Shown: positions 8,307 to 17,875, counted from the first letter of the stretch. The stretch: DNA of 64,000 nt from Winogradskyella sp. (GCF_013213835.1 NZ_JABSSU010000001.1:394197-458196), one strand, 5' to 3'. A program made the numbers and translations. Notes: generated by a model from the letters alone, not told the origin.

Positions 8307-9170
8307 ATGAACAAGCAAGTAAAAATCATTGAATGTCCTCGAGATGCCATGCAAGGCATTAAAACATTTATTCCTACTGAGAAAAAAGTACAGTACATTC
8401 AATCATTACTTCGTGTAGGTTTTGATACCATCGACTTTGGGAGTTTTGTGTCACCAAAAGCCATTCCTCAAATGGTTGATACTGCTGAAGTATTATCTCA
8501 ATTAGACCTTAGTAAAACTAAAAGTAAGTTACTTGCGATTATTGCAAATACACGTGGAGCTAATGATGCTTCTAAACATTCAGAAATTAACTACTTAGGT
8601 TTTCCATTTTCAATTTCAGAAAACTTTCAGATGCGTAATACGCATAAAACCATTGCACAATCTGTTGAGACTTTGAAGGAGATTTTGGAGATTGCGAATG
8701 CCTCTAATAAAGAAGTTGTGGTTTATATTTCTATGGGGTTTGGAAATCCGTACGGAGATCCATGGAATGTGGATATCGTTGGAGATTGGACAGAACGATT
8801 GGCTAAAATGGGAGTGAAGATTTTATCATTAAGTGATACCATTGGGAGTTCAGATCCTGAAACTATAGATTATTTATTTTCTAATCTTATTCCAAAATAT
8901 CCAGATATTGAGTTTGGAGCGCATTTACATACCACACCAACAACTTGGTACGAAAAAGTTGATGCCGCATACAAAGCTGGTTGCAGACGTTTTGATGGTG
9001 CCATTCAAGGTTTTGGAGGTTGCCCAATGGCAAAAGATGAACTTACTGGTAATATGCCAACTGAGAAAATGCTATCCTATTTTACACTACAAAAAGCCCA
9101 TGACCTTAATGCTATGAGTTTTGAAAGCGCTTACAATGAAGCCTCAAAGATTTTTAAGGTTTATCATTGA
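8307..9170 (+). CDS. Hydroxymethylglutaryl-CoA lyase
   Basis: The 287-residue protein is a DRE-TIM/HMGL-like aldolase. HMG-CoA lyase splits HMG-CoA into acetyl-CoA and acetoacetate, the last step of leucine breakdown. Motifs seen are IECPRDAMQGI (modified DRE-type metal loop), FGSFVSPKAIPQMVDT (typical of HMG-CoA lyases), GAHLHTTP (metal His pair) and GFGGCPMAKDELTGNMPTE, matching the active-site Cys loop. The start at 8307 was chosen because it follows the -7 box and gives the family N-terminus; a longer frame would overlap the LysE gene. Other leucine-pathway genes are not in the window. Confidence 0.87.
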   Translation: MNKQVKIIECPRDAMQGIKTFIPTEKKVQYIQSLLRVGFDTIDFGSFVSPKAIPQMVDTAEVLSQLDLSKTKSKLLAIIANTRGANDASKHSEINYLGFPFSISENFQMRNTHKTIAQSVETLKEILEIANASNKEVVVYISMGFGNPYGDPWNVDIVGDWTERLAKMGVKILSLSDTIGSSDPETIDYLFSNLIPKYPDIEFGAHLHTTPTTWYEKVDAAYKAGCRRFDGAIQGFGGCPMAKDELTGNMPTEKMLSYFTLQKAHDLNAMSFESAYNEASKIFKVYH

Positions 9171-9238
9171 TTAATTCGTACATTTCTTTTTTGTTTTTTT
9201 ATTGTTTCAATTTTTAATACATATTCGAGACATCAGTC

Positions 9239-10684
9239 ATGAATAAAAGATATAAAGATTTAATCCATCAAACTTTCGATTTTCCTCAAACTGAATTCAG
9301 ACTTGAAAACGATAGATTAAACTTTCATGATATTAACTTAAATGAGTTAGTGCAAACCTATGGGGCACCATTAAAGTTTACCTATTTACCGAAGATTTCA
9401 GAAAATATAAATAGAGCTAAACAATGGTTTAAAGAAGCTTTTAAAAAGTATAATTATACAGGAGATTATCAGTATTGCTACTGTACCAAAAGCTCACATT
9501 TTAAACATGTTTTAGAAGAAGCTTTAAAAAATGAAATACACATTGAAACCTCTTCTGCTTTTGATATCAATATTGTTGAGCATTTAAAGTCTGAAGGGAA
9601 AATTTCAGATTTAGATTACGTGATTTGCAATGGCTTTAAACGTTCACAATACATCACGAATATTGCGAGATTAATTAATAACGGACACAGAAATTGTATT
9701 CCTGTTATTGATAATTATGAAGAATTGCATTTACTGTCTGAAGCCATTAATGAAAATTTTAATATTGGAATAAGAATTGCTTCAGAGGAAGAACCAAAAT
9801 CAGAATTTTATACGTCTCGATTAGGTATTGGTTATAAAGACATTCTGCCTTTTTATAAAAATCAGGTTAGAAATAATAAAAAGGTTCAACTCAAGATGCT
9901 TCATTTTTTTATAAGTACTGGCATAGAAGATAGTGCCTATTATTGGAGTGAATTTTTTAAGTGTCTGAATGTTTATGTCGCATTAAAAAAGGAATGTTCA
10001 GAGTTAAATTGCTTGAATATTGGTGGTGGTTTTCCGATAAAGAATTCACTAGATTTTAACTGTGATTATCAATATTTGGTGAATGAAATAGTCGGTAAAA
10101 TTCAACAAGTGTGCATTGAGGCAAATGTTGATGTGCCACATCTTTTTACTGAGTTTGGAAGCTTTACAGTTGGTGAAAGTGGCGGAGCTATTTATGAAGT
10201 ATTGTACCAAAAGCAACAAAACGATAGAGAAAAATGGAATATGATAAATTCATCTTTCATTACCACTTTACCAGATACTTGGGCAATCAACAAACGTTTT
10301 ATAATGTTGCCAATTAACCGTTGGCAAGATGATTACGAAGAAGTTCTTCTAGGCGGATTAACCTGCGATAGTGATGATTATTACAATAGCGAAAAGCATA
10401 AGCATCCAGTGTATTTACCAAGATTCAGCCCTGAAAAGCCACTTTACATCGGTTTTTTCAATACTGGTGCTTATCAAGAATCAATTGGAGGTTATAGCGG
10501 ATTGCAACACTGTTTAATTCCATCACCAAAACATATTCTAATTGATATGGACGACAATGGAAATATTAGATCTCAAATGTTTAAGGACGAACAAACCAAT
10601 GAAGATTTCTTGAATATTTTAGGATATGATTCAAACCAAAATAAAGTCATCGAGTTAAATACAAAGTACATTAAGCATCAATGA
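9239..10684 (+). CDS. speA: Arginine decarboxylase, PLP fold type III (short form)
   Basis: The 481-residue protein is an alanine-racemase-fold decarboxylase. The PLP lysine is expected in YCTKSSHF (near residue 82), GGGFPI forms the phosphate-binding loop, and TCDSDDYYN contains the active-site Cys of the ODC/ADC group. It would convert arginine to agmatine. The next gene is an agmatinase that overlaps its stop by four bases (ATGA), which supports arginine rather than ornithine as substrate. It is shorter than E. coli SpeA (658 residues), as in the short Bacteroidota form. First gene of a three-gene polyamine operon. Confidence 0.85.
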   Translation: MNKRYKDLIHQTFDFPQTEFRLENDRLNFHDINLNELVQTYGAPLKFTYLPKISENINRAKQWFKEAFKKYNYTGDYQYCYCTKSSHFKHVLEEALKNEIHIETSSAFDINIVEHLKSEGKISDLDYVICNGFKRSQYITNIARLINNGHRNCIPVIDNYEELHLLSEAINENFNIGIRIASEEEPKSEFYTSRLGIGYKDILPFYKNQVRNNKKVQLKMLHFFISTGIEDSAYYWSEFFKCLNVYVALKKECSELNCLNIGGGFPIKNSLDFNCDYQYLVNEIVGKIQQVCIEANVDVPHLFTEFGSFTVGESGGAIYEVLYQKQQNDREKWNMINSSFITTLPDTWAINKRFIMLPINRWQDDYEEVLLGGLTCDSDDYYNSEKHKHPVYLPRFSPEKPLYIGFFNTGAYQESIGGYSGLQHCLIPSPKHILIDMDDNGNIRSQMFKDEQTNEDFLNILGYDSNQNKVIELNTKYIKHQ

Positions 10685-11541
10685 TAAAGTCGAATACATA
10701 TGCTGGTATTCCTGAAGAATTTGCAAAGCTAGAAACATCAAGAGTTGTATTAATTCCTGTACCTTACGATGGTACAAGTACTTGGCAAAAAGGCGCTGAT
10801 AAAGGTCCTGATGCATTTTTGGAAGCTTCAGAAAATATGGAGCTATACGATATAGAAACCGATTCTAAAGTTTATAAGCGAGGTGTATATTTAGCTGATG
10901 CAGTAGTAGAAAACAGTTCACCAGAAGCTATGGTTGAAGCTGTGGAAAGAGTTACAAAGAAATACATTGATCAAAATAAATTTGTCACTATTTTGGGAGG
11001 TGAACATTCTATATCTATAGGAACCATTAGAGCATTTAACGATGCTTTTGAAGATTTAACAGTTTTACAGATTGATGCACATGCAGATTTAAGGTCGTCC
11101 TATGAAGGTAGCACTTGTAATCATGCGTGTGCGGTTTATGAAGCGAGTAAAACCACAAATTTGATTCAGGTAGGCATCCGTTCTATGGACGTTTCAGAAA
11201 AAGAGCAAATGGATATGGGTAAAACTTATTTTGCTCATAGAATTGAGAATGATAAACGTTGGATGGATTCAGCCATAGATCAGATGACAGATCACGTGTT
11301 TATCACGTTAGACTTAGATGCTTTTGACCCATCAATACTACCAAGTACAGGTACACCAGAACCTGGTGGTTTATTATGGTATGAAACTTTAGAATTCTTA
11401 AGAAAAGTTTTTGAAAGAAAGCATGTTGTAGGTTTTGATATTGTTGAACTTTGCCCAAACCCAAATGATAAGTCTTCAGATTTTCTTGCCGCAAAGTTGT
11501 ACTATAAAATGCTGAGCTATAAATTTGAATTACATAATTAA
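10681..11541 (+). CDS. speB: Agmatinase (ureohydrolase family)
   Basis: The 286-residue protein has the binuclear manganese motifs of ureohydrolases: GGEHS (106-110), IDAHADLRSSY (131-141) and LDLDAFDPSILPSTGTPEPGG. It would hydrolyse agmatine to putrescine and urea. It overlaps the arginine decarboxylase gene by four bases and is followed six bases later by a deoxyhypusine-synthase-like gene, so the three proteins probably form a route from arginine to putrescine and then to a triamine. Confidence 0.92.
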   Translation: MIKSNTYAGIPEEFAKLETSRVVLIPVPYDGTSTWQKGADKGPDAFLEASENMELYDIETDSKVYKRGVYLADAVVENSSPEAMVEAVERVTKKYIDQNKFVTILGGEHSISIGTIRAFNDAFEDLTVLQIDAHADLRSSYEGSTCNHACAVYEASKTTNLIQVGIRSMDVSEKEQMDMGKTYFAHRIENDKRWMDSAIDQMTDHVFITLDLDAFDPSILPSTGTPEPGGLLWYETLEFLRKVFERKHVVGFDIVELCPNPNDKSSDFLAAKLYYKMLSYKFELHN

Positions 11542-11547
11542 TACTGA

Positions 11548-12519
11548 ATGGCAAAAGGAGCAATTTCAAATTTTATAGAAAAGTATTACTTACATTTTAA
11601 TGCAGCTACAGTTGTTGATGCTGCCAAAGCATACGAAGCTCAATTAGATCATGGTGCAAAAATGTTGGTGTCTTTAGCCGGTGCTATGAGCACTGCTGAG
11701 TTAGGAAAGATTTTTGCCGAAATGATTCGTCAAGATAAAGTGCATATTATTTCTTGTACAGGTGCAAATCTTGAAGAAGATATTATGAATCTGGTTGCAC
11801 ATTCGCGCTACAAGCGTGTGCCTAACTATCGTGATTTAACACCTCAAGAAGAATGGGATTTACTAGAAAAAGGACTTAATAGAGTCACCGATACTTGTAT
11901 TCCAGAAGAAGAAGCATTTAGACGTTTGCAACAGTACATTTACGACATCTGGAAAGAGGCTGATGATAAAGGGGAACGCTACTTACCTCACGAGTTTATG
12001 TATAAGCTATTATTGTCTGGTGTATTAGAGCAATACTATGAAATTGATTTAAAAGATTCTTGGATGTATGCAGCTGCCGAAAAGAATTTACCTATCGTTT
12101 GTCCAGGTTGGGAAGACAGTACTATGGGTAATATTTTTGCAAGCTACGTACTTAAAGGTGAGCTTAAAGCAAGTACGATGAAATCGGGAATTGAGTATAT
12201 GACATTCTTGGCAGATTGGTATACAGACAATTCAGAAAATGGTATTGGATTTTTTCAAATTGGTGGAGGTATTGCAGGTGATTTTCCAATATGTGTTGTA
12301 CCAATGTTATCTCAAGATTTGGAACGCACAGACACACCATTTTGGAGTTATTTCTGCCAGATAAGCGATTCTACCACAAGTTATGGTTCGTATTCTGGAG
12401 CTGTACCAAACGAGAAAATTACTTGGGGAAAGCTAGGTATTGATACACCAAAATTCATTATTGAAAGTGATGCAACTATTGTTGCGCCTCTGATTTTTGC
12501 TTATTTATTAGATATGTAA
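11548..12519 (+). CDS. Deoxyhypusine synthase-like protein (bacterial polyamine enzyme)
   Basis: The 323-residue protein aligns with the deoxyhypusine synthase family: an early SLAGAMSTAELG segment, HIISCTGANLEEDI for NAD binding, PIVCPGWEDSTMG, GGGIAGDFPI and a C-terminal ITWGKLG motif. Lys295 in this motif is the position that forms the imine intermediate in the eukaryotic enzyme. Bacteria lack eIF5A, so a small-molecule polyamine acceptor is more likely, for example giving homospermidine or spermidine. Sitting behind arginine decarboxylase and agmatinase strongly suggests it uses putrescine. The true product cannot be decided from sequence. Confidence 0.8.
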   Translation: MAKGAISNFIEKYYLHFNAATVVDAAKAYEAQLDHGAKMLVSLAGAMSTAELGKIFAEMIRQDKVHIISCTGANLEEDIMNLVAHSRYKRVPNYRDLTPQEEWDLLEKGLNRVTDTCIPEEEAFRRLQQYIYDIWKEADDKGERYLPHEFMYKLLLSGVLEQYYEIDLKDSWMYAAAEKNLPIVCPGWEDSTMGNIFASYVLKGELKASTMKSGIEYMTFLADWYTDNSENGIGFFQIGGGIAGDFPICVVPMLSQDLERTDTPFWSYFCQISDSTTSYGSYSGAVPNEKITWGKLGIDTPKFIIESDATIVAPLIFAYLLDM

Positions 12520-12550
12520 AAAGCCCGTTGCAGTTATATGACTTTAAATT

Positions 12551-12580
12551 AAAAGAGCTGTCAATTTTGACAGCTCTTTT
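12551..12580. terminator. Bidirectional intrinsic terminator
   Basis: A perfect 14-bp inverted repeat (AAAAGAGCTGTCAA and its complement) separated by two bases, with T-rich sequence on both strands. It serves the convergent polyamine operon and the TonB receptor gene. Confidence 0.9.
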
Positions 12581-12602
12581 AATTTTCATAACAATTTTTG
12601 TT

Positions 12603-14831
12603 TTAAAATCTAAATTCTAATCCAGCATTAGCACCAAAAGGATGTCCAGGTCTTAAACCAGCAGGAACTCTGGATACAGCATAAGTTTCATCTAGTAGAT
12701 TTATGATACCGGCAGTTAAACTTAAGTTCTTTGAGAAATGGTATTTTCCTGAGAAATCTACTATGAAGTTTGATGGTACCAATTCGTCTGATGCGATATC
12801 TCCAGAACCTGCCATGGTTCTAAATTCACCATTATAACGAGTACTCAAATTAAGTTCAAAATTAGAGTGTTCAAGTGAAATCATCGCATTAAATTGGTGT
12901 TTTGGGATATATGGTAATTCATCACCTTCAGTAACAGTACCCCATAAATCATCATCGCTACCAAAACTATTTAAGAATTCCGTATTTGTAAAGGTATATC
13001 CGAAGGTAAGAGGTAAACTAAATTTTTCATTTTTAGATAATAAATCATAATTTAAAAGAAGTTCGATACCGCTTACAGCAACTTCACCAGCATTAAATTG
13101 GTCTAAGGAACCAGTTCCTCCAGTTGCAGCAAGGTCACTTCCAAGTAAGTTGCTGTAATCGTTATAAAAACCAACAATTTCACCGGTTAATTTTCCAATA
13201 GCAAAACGAGAACCTAGTTCGTAATTGATACTTTCTTCTGCTTTTTGACCAGGTTCGTTAGTAGGTGGTGAAAAACCTTTATGAACACCACCAAAGACAG
13301 ATAGATCATTTCTAAAAGCATAGTTAAACCCGACACCAGGTATGAGTATATCAACACTATTTTCTCTAATAGAAACGTCATTGCTTGATCTCGTTGGATT
13401 ATCACTTCCAAAGTTCTCTCTTTCTAGAATGATGTTTTCATATCGTAAACCAGGTGTAACTGTTAGTTTATTATATTTTAACTTGTACATGGCGTATGCC
13501 GCAAAAGCTGTTGCACTACTAATTCTGTTACCTTGAGCACCTCTTTCCCCTAGTGAAGTCAATGTCATATTACCATCAATGATATTATATCCATCTTCCC
13601 ATTGAAAGCGGTCTTCTTCGTCATAATGATAACGAGCCCCAATTTCTAAATCATGAAATGTGTTTTCTCCGTACCAATGGTAATCAAACTTAGTTTGTAA
13701 ACCTTTTGATATATAAACCCTGTTATTGGCTTTTAATAACAAAGCATCATTTTCTGAATTAACGGTTCCTCTAATGATGTCCATATGACTTGCGAAATCA
13801 TTAGGGTTTGCAACTACAGTTGCAATTTTTTGCTTGTCACCATTAAATATAACATCATCAAGTTTGTACCAATTTCTTTTGAATTTGTTGTAATATCCTT
13901 TTGTGGTTACTCTTAAACGTTTTGAAAAGTTGAGTTGGTGCGTAAGCATTAATTGAATATGCTCAGCTGTCATTTGATCTTCTTGTGAAGACGCATATCT
14001 GCTGTAAGGAGAATTTGAAAAATCATTTTCAGTAAGACCTAAATAGGTTTCGTTAGAAACTTCATCATAGTATTGAAATTTTGTTTCTAAGCTTTGTTGC
14101 AGTTTAGCATCGGCTTTGCTGTTCACCCTAAATTTAGCTACAACTTCATTAATATCAAATCCTGTATTACTATTATCAGGTAAATTTTTAAAGCCATCAG
14201 AATTATAATTAAGATATTCAACCATGTAGCCAATAGTTTCTTTACTGTCTCCAAATCTAGCGTGTAATTGACTTGTATTGAAACTGCCATAGCTAGCTCT
14301 TACTTGTCCTGAAAAACTGTCTGGGATTTGGGTAGAAACCATGTTTATCGCGCCACCAGTTGTAAAAGGGCCATATTGAACTTGACTACTACCTTTTAGA
14401 ATTTCTACAGCTTGCATACGCGCTACAGAAGGGAAATAATAGGCAGAAGGTGAGCTGTATGGTGCAGGAGCAATAAGAACTCCATCTTCCATAAGTGATA
14501 TTTTTGCACTTCTTTTTGGTGAGGTTCCTCTTAAACTTATATTTGGTCTTAACCCGAAACCATCTTCTTCGTAAAAAGTAACACCTGGAACCGCTCTAAG
14601 TACGCGATTTATATCTGTGTAACTGAATTTTTTAAGCTCTTGTGGTGAAATATAATAGGCAGAACCTGTACGATTTTTGGCTACAAATTTGCTACCAAAG
14701 ATGACATCTGAAACTAATATAACTTCATCAAGGGCTTGAATGGAATCTTTTACTTTTTCCTTAGGTTGTTCTTGTGCATTACCAAATAAAATTGTAAAAA
14801 AAAGTAATGCGGTTGGTAATTTAAATTTCAT
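12603..14831 (-). CDS. TonB-dependent receptor, FecA-like
   Basis: The 742-residue outer-membrane receptor begins with a signal peptide (ending near FGNAQ) and a TonB-box region ALDEVILV. The plug domain contains INRVLRAVPGVTFYEEDGFG, LRPNISLRGTSP and SLMEDGVLIAPAPYSSP, a pattern close to FecA and related ferric-chelate receptors. A 22-strand barrel fills the rest and ends in a terminal Phe (GLEFRF). It probably imports a ferric chelate. The gene stands alone but has its own promoter (14871-14901) flanked by two copies of the palindrome found at the heme operons, so it likely belongs to the same iron regulon. Confidence 0.88.
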   Translation of the reverse strand: MKFKLPTALLFFTILFGNAQEQPKEKVKDSIQALDEVILVSDVIFGSKFVAKNRTGSAYYISPQELKKFSYTDINRVLRAVPGVTFYEEDGFGLRPNISLRGTSPKRSAKISLMEDGVLIAPAPYSSPSAYYFPSVARMQAVEILKGSSQVQYGPFTTGGAINMVSTQIPDSFSGQVRASYGSFNTSQLHARFGDSKETIGYMVEYLNYNSDGFKNLPDNSNTGFDINEVVAKFRVNSKADAKLQQSLETKFQYYDEVSNETYLGLTENDFSNSPYSRYASSQEDQMTAEHIQLMLTHQLNFSKRLRVTTKGYYNKFKRNWYKLDDVIFNGDKQKIATVVANPNDFASHMDIIRGTVNSENDALLLKANNRVYISKGLQTKFDYHWYGENTFHDLEIGARYHYDEEDRFQWEDGYNIIDGNMTLTSLGERGAQGNRISSATAFAAYAMYKLKYNKLTVTPGLRYENIILERENFGSDNPTRSSNDVSIRENSVDILIPGVGFNYAFRNDLSVFGGVHKGFSPPTNEPGQKAEESINYELGSRFAIGKLTGEIVGFYNDYSNLLGSDLAATGGTGSLDQFNAGEVAVSGIELLLNYDLLSKNEKFSLPLTFGYTFTNTEFLNSFGSDDDLWGTVTEGDELPYIPKHQFNAMISLEHSNFELNLSTRYNGEFRTMAGSGDIASDELVPSNFIVDFSGKYHFSKNLSLTAGIINLLDETYAVSRVPAGLRPGHPFGANAGLEFRF

Positions 14832-14854
14832 TTATTTAGAATAAATTAAAATAG
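14832..14854 (-). promoter_or_regulatory. Leader copy of the 23-bp iron-island palindrome (TonB receptor 1)
   Basis: TTATTTAGAAT, one base, then AATTAAAATAG; the second half agrees with the complement of the first at 7 of 11 positions. It touches the start codon of the receptor gene, so binding could block transcription or translation. Confidence 0.45.
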
Positions 14855-14870
14855 TTTGTTGTTGCGTCTG

Positions 14871-14901
14871 CAAAACTAATATCATATTTTAAGTAATCAA
14901 A
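14871..14901 (-). promoter_or_regulatory. Promoter of the FecA-like receptor gene
   Basis: On the minus strand TTTG (14901-14898) and TAGTTTTG (14878-14871) are separated by 19 bases, the ideal flavobacterial spacing. Palindromes lie just upstream and in the leader. Confidence 0.65.
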
Positions 14902-14903
14902 AT

Positions 14904-14926
14904 TAATTTAGAATAAATAAAAATAA
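14904..14926 (-). promoter_or_regulatory. Upstream copy of the 23-bp iron-island palindrome (TonB receptor 1)
   Basis: TAATTTAGAAT, one base, AATAAAAATAA; 8 of 11 positions of the second half match the consensus half ATTCTAAATAA. It abuts the -33 element, as the copy upstream of the DUF4856 operon does. Confidence 0.45.
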
Positions 14927-15044
14927 ATTTAAGCTATTAGAAATTATTAGTTACAGATATGTCTATGGGAAATAAATGAATCTATGTAATTGAAGATTTT
15001 AAGTGCTTGTAATAATGATAGTTAGTTTGAGACTTCAATGACAA

Positions 15045-15067
15045 AGCCCTTTCTCTTGAAAAGGGCT
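15045..15067 (-). terminator. Probable terminator of the hmuR-hmuY operon
   Basis: AGCCCTTT, a 7-base loop and AAAGGGCT form a hairpin 38 bases after the hmuY stop codon. The T-run on the minus strand is short, so the strength is uncertain. Confidence 0.6.
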
Positions 15068-15104
15068 AAAGACTCATTGAAATGAAGGAATATATTTTAT
15101 GTAA

Positions 15105-15734
15105 TTAGAATGTGGTTTCACCTTCATTTGGATTGTATACGTAATCAAATGTATAATATCTTCCATTTGCAGGGTTAGAAGTATCTCCATCTAAATAATA
15201 GCTGATAATTTCAACCTTTGCGTAACGTCCATCTCTTGTGCGAAAAACCAAAACTTTTCCAGGAATTTTAGTGACAAGGTTTGTCATAAAGTTATAGTTA
15301 TACCAGCCATTATCACTTCCTGACGGAATAGCGAAACCGTTAATTCCATCTTGATTAAATACTAATCCGTCAACAGATGTTATACTCTCTAAAGTGCCAT
15401 TTACAATAATTGCTCCTGCATTACCATTCCGTGTTGGTTCGTCTGCGGTTCCCGTAGAAGTTCCACCATTTATAGCTATTGTTGTTCCTCTAAAAGCAAT
15501 ATCCCATTCTGTGTCGCTATCTGTTTGTAAACCAGTAGAAAAATCGAATTTTACAAAATCACCACCAATTGGTTGACCTTGTCCACCAGTTTGTGGTGCA
15601 TGTAAATTTTCAATTGTTACAGATGCCACCTCAGATCTGTTTGTGCCATTGTCGTCATCAGAATTACATGAGATAAAACCGATAAATAAAGCAAGTAAAG
15701 TCATTGTTTTTAATGTTCGCATTGTGTTAATCAT
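15105..15734 (-). CDS. hmuY: HmuY-family heme-binding lipoprotein
   Basis: The 209-residue protein starts with a lipoprotein signal (FIGFISC followed by an Asp-rich stretch), so it is anchored in a membrane and probably surface exposed. The remainder shows the HmuY pattern: FVKFDFSTGLQTDSDTEWDI near residue 70, a Gly/Thr-rich segment, and a C-terminal RDGRYAKVEIISYYLD and GRYYTFDYVYNP. HmuY proteins capture heme and pass it to a TonB receptor. The receptor gene lies 17 bases upstream on the same strand, so the pair matches the hmuR-hmuY arrangement known in Porphyromonas. Confidence 0.85.
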   Translation of the reverse strand: MINTMRTLKTMTLLALFIGFISCNSDDDNGTNRSEVASVTIENLHAPQTGGQGQPIGGDFVKFDFSTGLQTDSDTEWDIAFRGTTIAINGGTSTGTADEPTRNGNAGAIIVNGTLESITSVDGLVFNQDGINGFAIPSGSDNGWYNYNFMTNLVTKIPGKVLVFRTRDGRYAKVEIISYYLDGDTSNPANGRYYTFDYVYNPNEGETTF

Positions 15735-15751
15735 TTTATTATGGATTTATT

Positions 15752-17845
15752 TTAAAAATTATAATTAAGTGTTGAGAATAATTGGATACCATTTAAATTG
15801 GGTATGTTATTGTCTTTGTAATCCAATAAGTTATTGGCACCAACTTGCAAGTCAAAATGGTTACCAAATTGCTTCGTAAAGGCAAAATTTGCCGTTACAA
15901 AACCATTAACAAAGCTATCGTCATAAGTATCTAAGATTGCGTTTCCATTAGTATCAAATTGCCCATATTTACTCCTGTAAATAAAACGCAGATTAATGTT
16001 GGATTTAATTTTTGGGATGGTATAAAAAGCTTTGAAATTTGCCGTATGTCTAGATCTGTTGACTAACCCGAAATAATCTGAGCGTTCTACAAGTACCGTT
16101 CTACCAGAATTATCAATGGTAAATACTTCTTCATTTTCTATGCGGTCTAATTGTCTTTTGTCGTAGGCATACAATAGCTGATAACCGCCAGAGAGGCTTA
16201 AATTATCTGTCCAATTGAAGTTTACATCGAGTTCTAAACCAGTAAAAAGGACTTCATCAAAGTTGCGATAACTAAACACATTTTGACCATTTATTTTCCT
16301 TGCGATGATTTGAGTGTCAATAAGGTTTTTAAAATCATTTCTAAACAGATTTAGTTCAGCCTTCCATTTGTCTTTTTTAAAGGCTGCACCTACATTAATA
16401 CCTACTGAACTTTCTGCTTTAAGAGGATTATTAAACTGTTCGAAGGGAACGACAATATCTAGAATTTGACCTGCATTTTGTAATTCTTGTAATTTGTCTG
16501 ATACGACATTATATCCGAAAACGGTGTAGCCAACTGCTGAGTTTGTAAAGTCGAAATAAAGTTGTCTGAAATCTGGTGCCTTAAAACCATAACCAACAGA
16601 GCCTTTGATAGCTAGGTTTTCATTTATATTATATCGTAATGCAAGTTTGGGACTTAACTGATTGCTGTATTCAGAATGATTATCGAACCTTGCACCAATA
16701 ATGAGGTTGAGGTCATCTAAAACATCAAAATCCCATTGTGCATAAATATATTGAGAGTTAAAATTGATTTGGTTGTCAAAAAAGGTTCTATCTAATGTAT
16801 CATATTGATATCCAATTCCACTTGTAATAGTACCTAAGTTATTTGTGTTATAGATAGATCGTATTTCTAGTCTTAAAAGATGTTGATTAAAATCACTGCT
16901 AAACAAAACATTATCAGTGATAGGACTTTGAGAGGATTCTATAGCTTTATAATTTGTGAAATAGAATTCATATTCAAAGCGTAAGTTATCGTTCCATTTA
17001 TGGTTTAATCTTAAATGTGTATTCCATTCCGTTTCTTTGGATTCTCCTTCAAAGATGTCATCTGTAGTTTCAAAATTATTCTCTTGATTTTGCGTGTAAT
17101 ATCGAGTTGAACTAAATAGTTTTAAATGGGCATTAAAGTCATAAAAAAGTCTTCCGTTTAGAGTATAATTTTCAAAAGGACTAACCGTCTGTCCTGCAGT
17201 TTCTGGTGTGAGATCATAGCCTTCACTAGAAAAGCGATTTAGGAAAATACTGTATCCAAGTCTTTCAAATTTTTGGTCAATATTGATATTGGTATCAAGT
17301 TGCCTAAATGATCCAACTCTAAATGAAGCATTGCCTTTTAGTTCTTCAGACTTTGGTTTATCGGTTATAATATTAATCACACCACCAAGAGCCTCACTAC
17401 CATATAAAGCACTAGAGGGACCTTTAACAACTTCAATTTGTTTAATATTTCCAACTGCTAATCTGCTCAAGTCAAAATTACCGGCACTTCGACCTACTAA
17501 AGGAACACCATCTATCATTATCATGACATATTCTGCGCCAATGCCTTGTATCTGGATACCTTCAAAACCACTTTCATCAGGTACTACTATAACACCAGTT
17601 TGCTCAGATAGTATTTCATTTAACCTTATCGTACCAGTCTGTTTGATTTGTTTTTTAGAGATAAGAGTTACAGGTAGAGGTAAGGATGATAATTGTCTTG
17701 GGGTACGTGTAGCGGATATAATAACTTCATCTAATCTTTCAACTTTTGAAGAATCTTTTTGAGTGGTTTTGGTGTCTTGAGCTTGTGTAAAACCAATTAA
17801 AAAAAGTGAAAAATAAAAGTAAAAATAATTTTTATTTAGACTCAT
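15752..17845 (-). CDS. hmuR: TonB-dependent heme receptor, HmuR-like
   Basis: The 697-residue outer-membrane receptor has a signal peptide ending near GFTQAQ, a TonB box around RLDEVIISATRTP, a plug domain with LNEILSEQTGVIV and EVVKGPSSALYGSEALGG, and a beta-barrel ending in LNYNF. The plug is of the vitamin B12/heme (BtuB/HmuR) type. The next gene encodes HmuY, which makes heme the best candidate ligand. The promoter lies in the 72-base gap shared with the divergent DUF6607 gene, where one palindrome covers the -33 region and a second overlaps the start codon. Confidence 0.87.
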   Translation of the reverse strand: MSLNKNYFYFYFSLFLIGFTQAQDTKTTQKDSSKVERLDEVIISATRTPRQLSSLPLPVTLISKKQIKQTGTIRLNEILSEQTGVIVVPDESGFEGIQIQGIGAEYVMIMIDGVPLVGRSAGNFDLSRLAVGNIKQIEVVKGPSSALYGSEALGGVINIITDKPKSEELKGNASFRVGSFRQLDTNINIDQKFERLGYSIFLNRFSSEGYDLTPETAGQTVSPFENYTLNGRLFYDFNAHLKLFSSTRYYTQNQENNFETTDDIFEGESKETEWNTHLRLNHKWNDNLRFEYEFYFTNYKAIESSQSPITDNVLFSSDFNQHLLRLEIRSIYNTNNLGTITSGIGYQYDTLDRTFFDNQINFNSQYIYAQWDFDVLDDLNLIIGARFDNHSEYSNQLSPKLALRYNINENLAIKGSVGYGFKAPDFRQLYFDFTNSAVGYTVFGYNVVSDKLQELQNAGQILDIVVPFEQFNNPLKAESSVGINVGAAFKKDKWKAELNLFRNDFKNLIDTQIIARKINGQNVFSYRNFDEVLFTGLELDVNFNWTDNLSLSGGYQLLYAYDKRQLDRIENEEVFTIDNSGRTVLVERSDYFGLVNRSRHTANFKAFYTIPKIKSNINLRFIYRSKYGQFDTNGNAILDTYDDSFVNGFVTANFAFTKQFGNHFDLQVGANNLLDYKDNNIPNLNGIQLFSTLNYNF

Positions 17846-17854
17846 TCTTGATTA
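17832..17854 (-). promoter_or_regulatory. Start-codon copy of the 23-bp palindrome (hmuR)
   Basis: TTATTTAGACT, one base, ATTCTTGATTA. The first half is consensus; the second matches at 8 of 11 positions. It overlaps the hmuR start codon at 17843-17845. Confidence 0.5.
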
Positions 17855-17863
17855 AATTTGCGG

Positions 17864-17871
17864 CAAATATA
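17864..17871 (-). promoter_or_regulatory. -7 promoter box of hmuR
   Basis: On the minus strand this reads TATATTTG, a perfect -7 element 18 bases before the start codon. Its -33 region falls inside the palindrome at 17876-17898. Confidence 0.55.
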
Positions 17872-17875
17872 TAAG

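Noticed and set aside
17283..17762. A 159-codon open frame on the plus strand within hmuR
   Set aside because: It is antisense to the plug region of a clear TonB receptor, has no family motif and no ribosome-binding context; coding on the other strand explains it.
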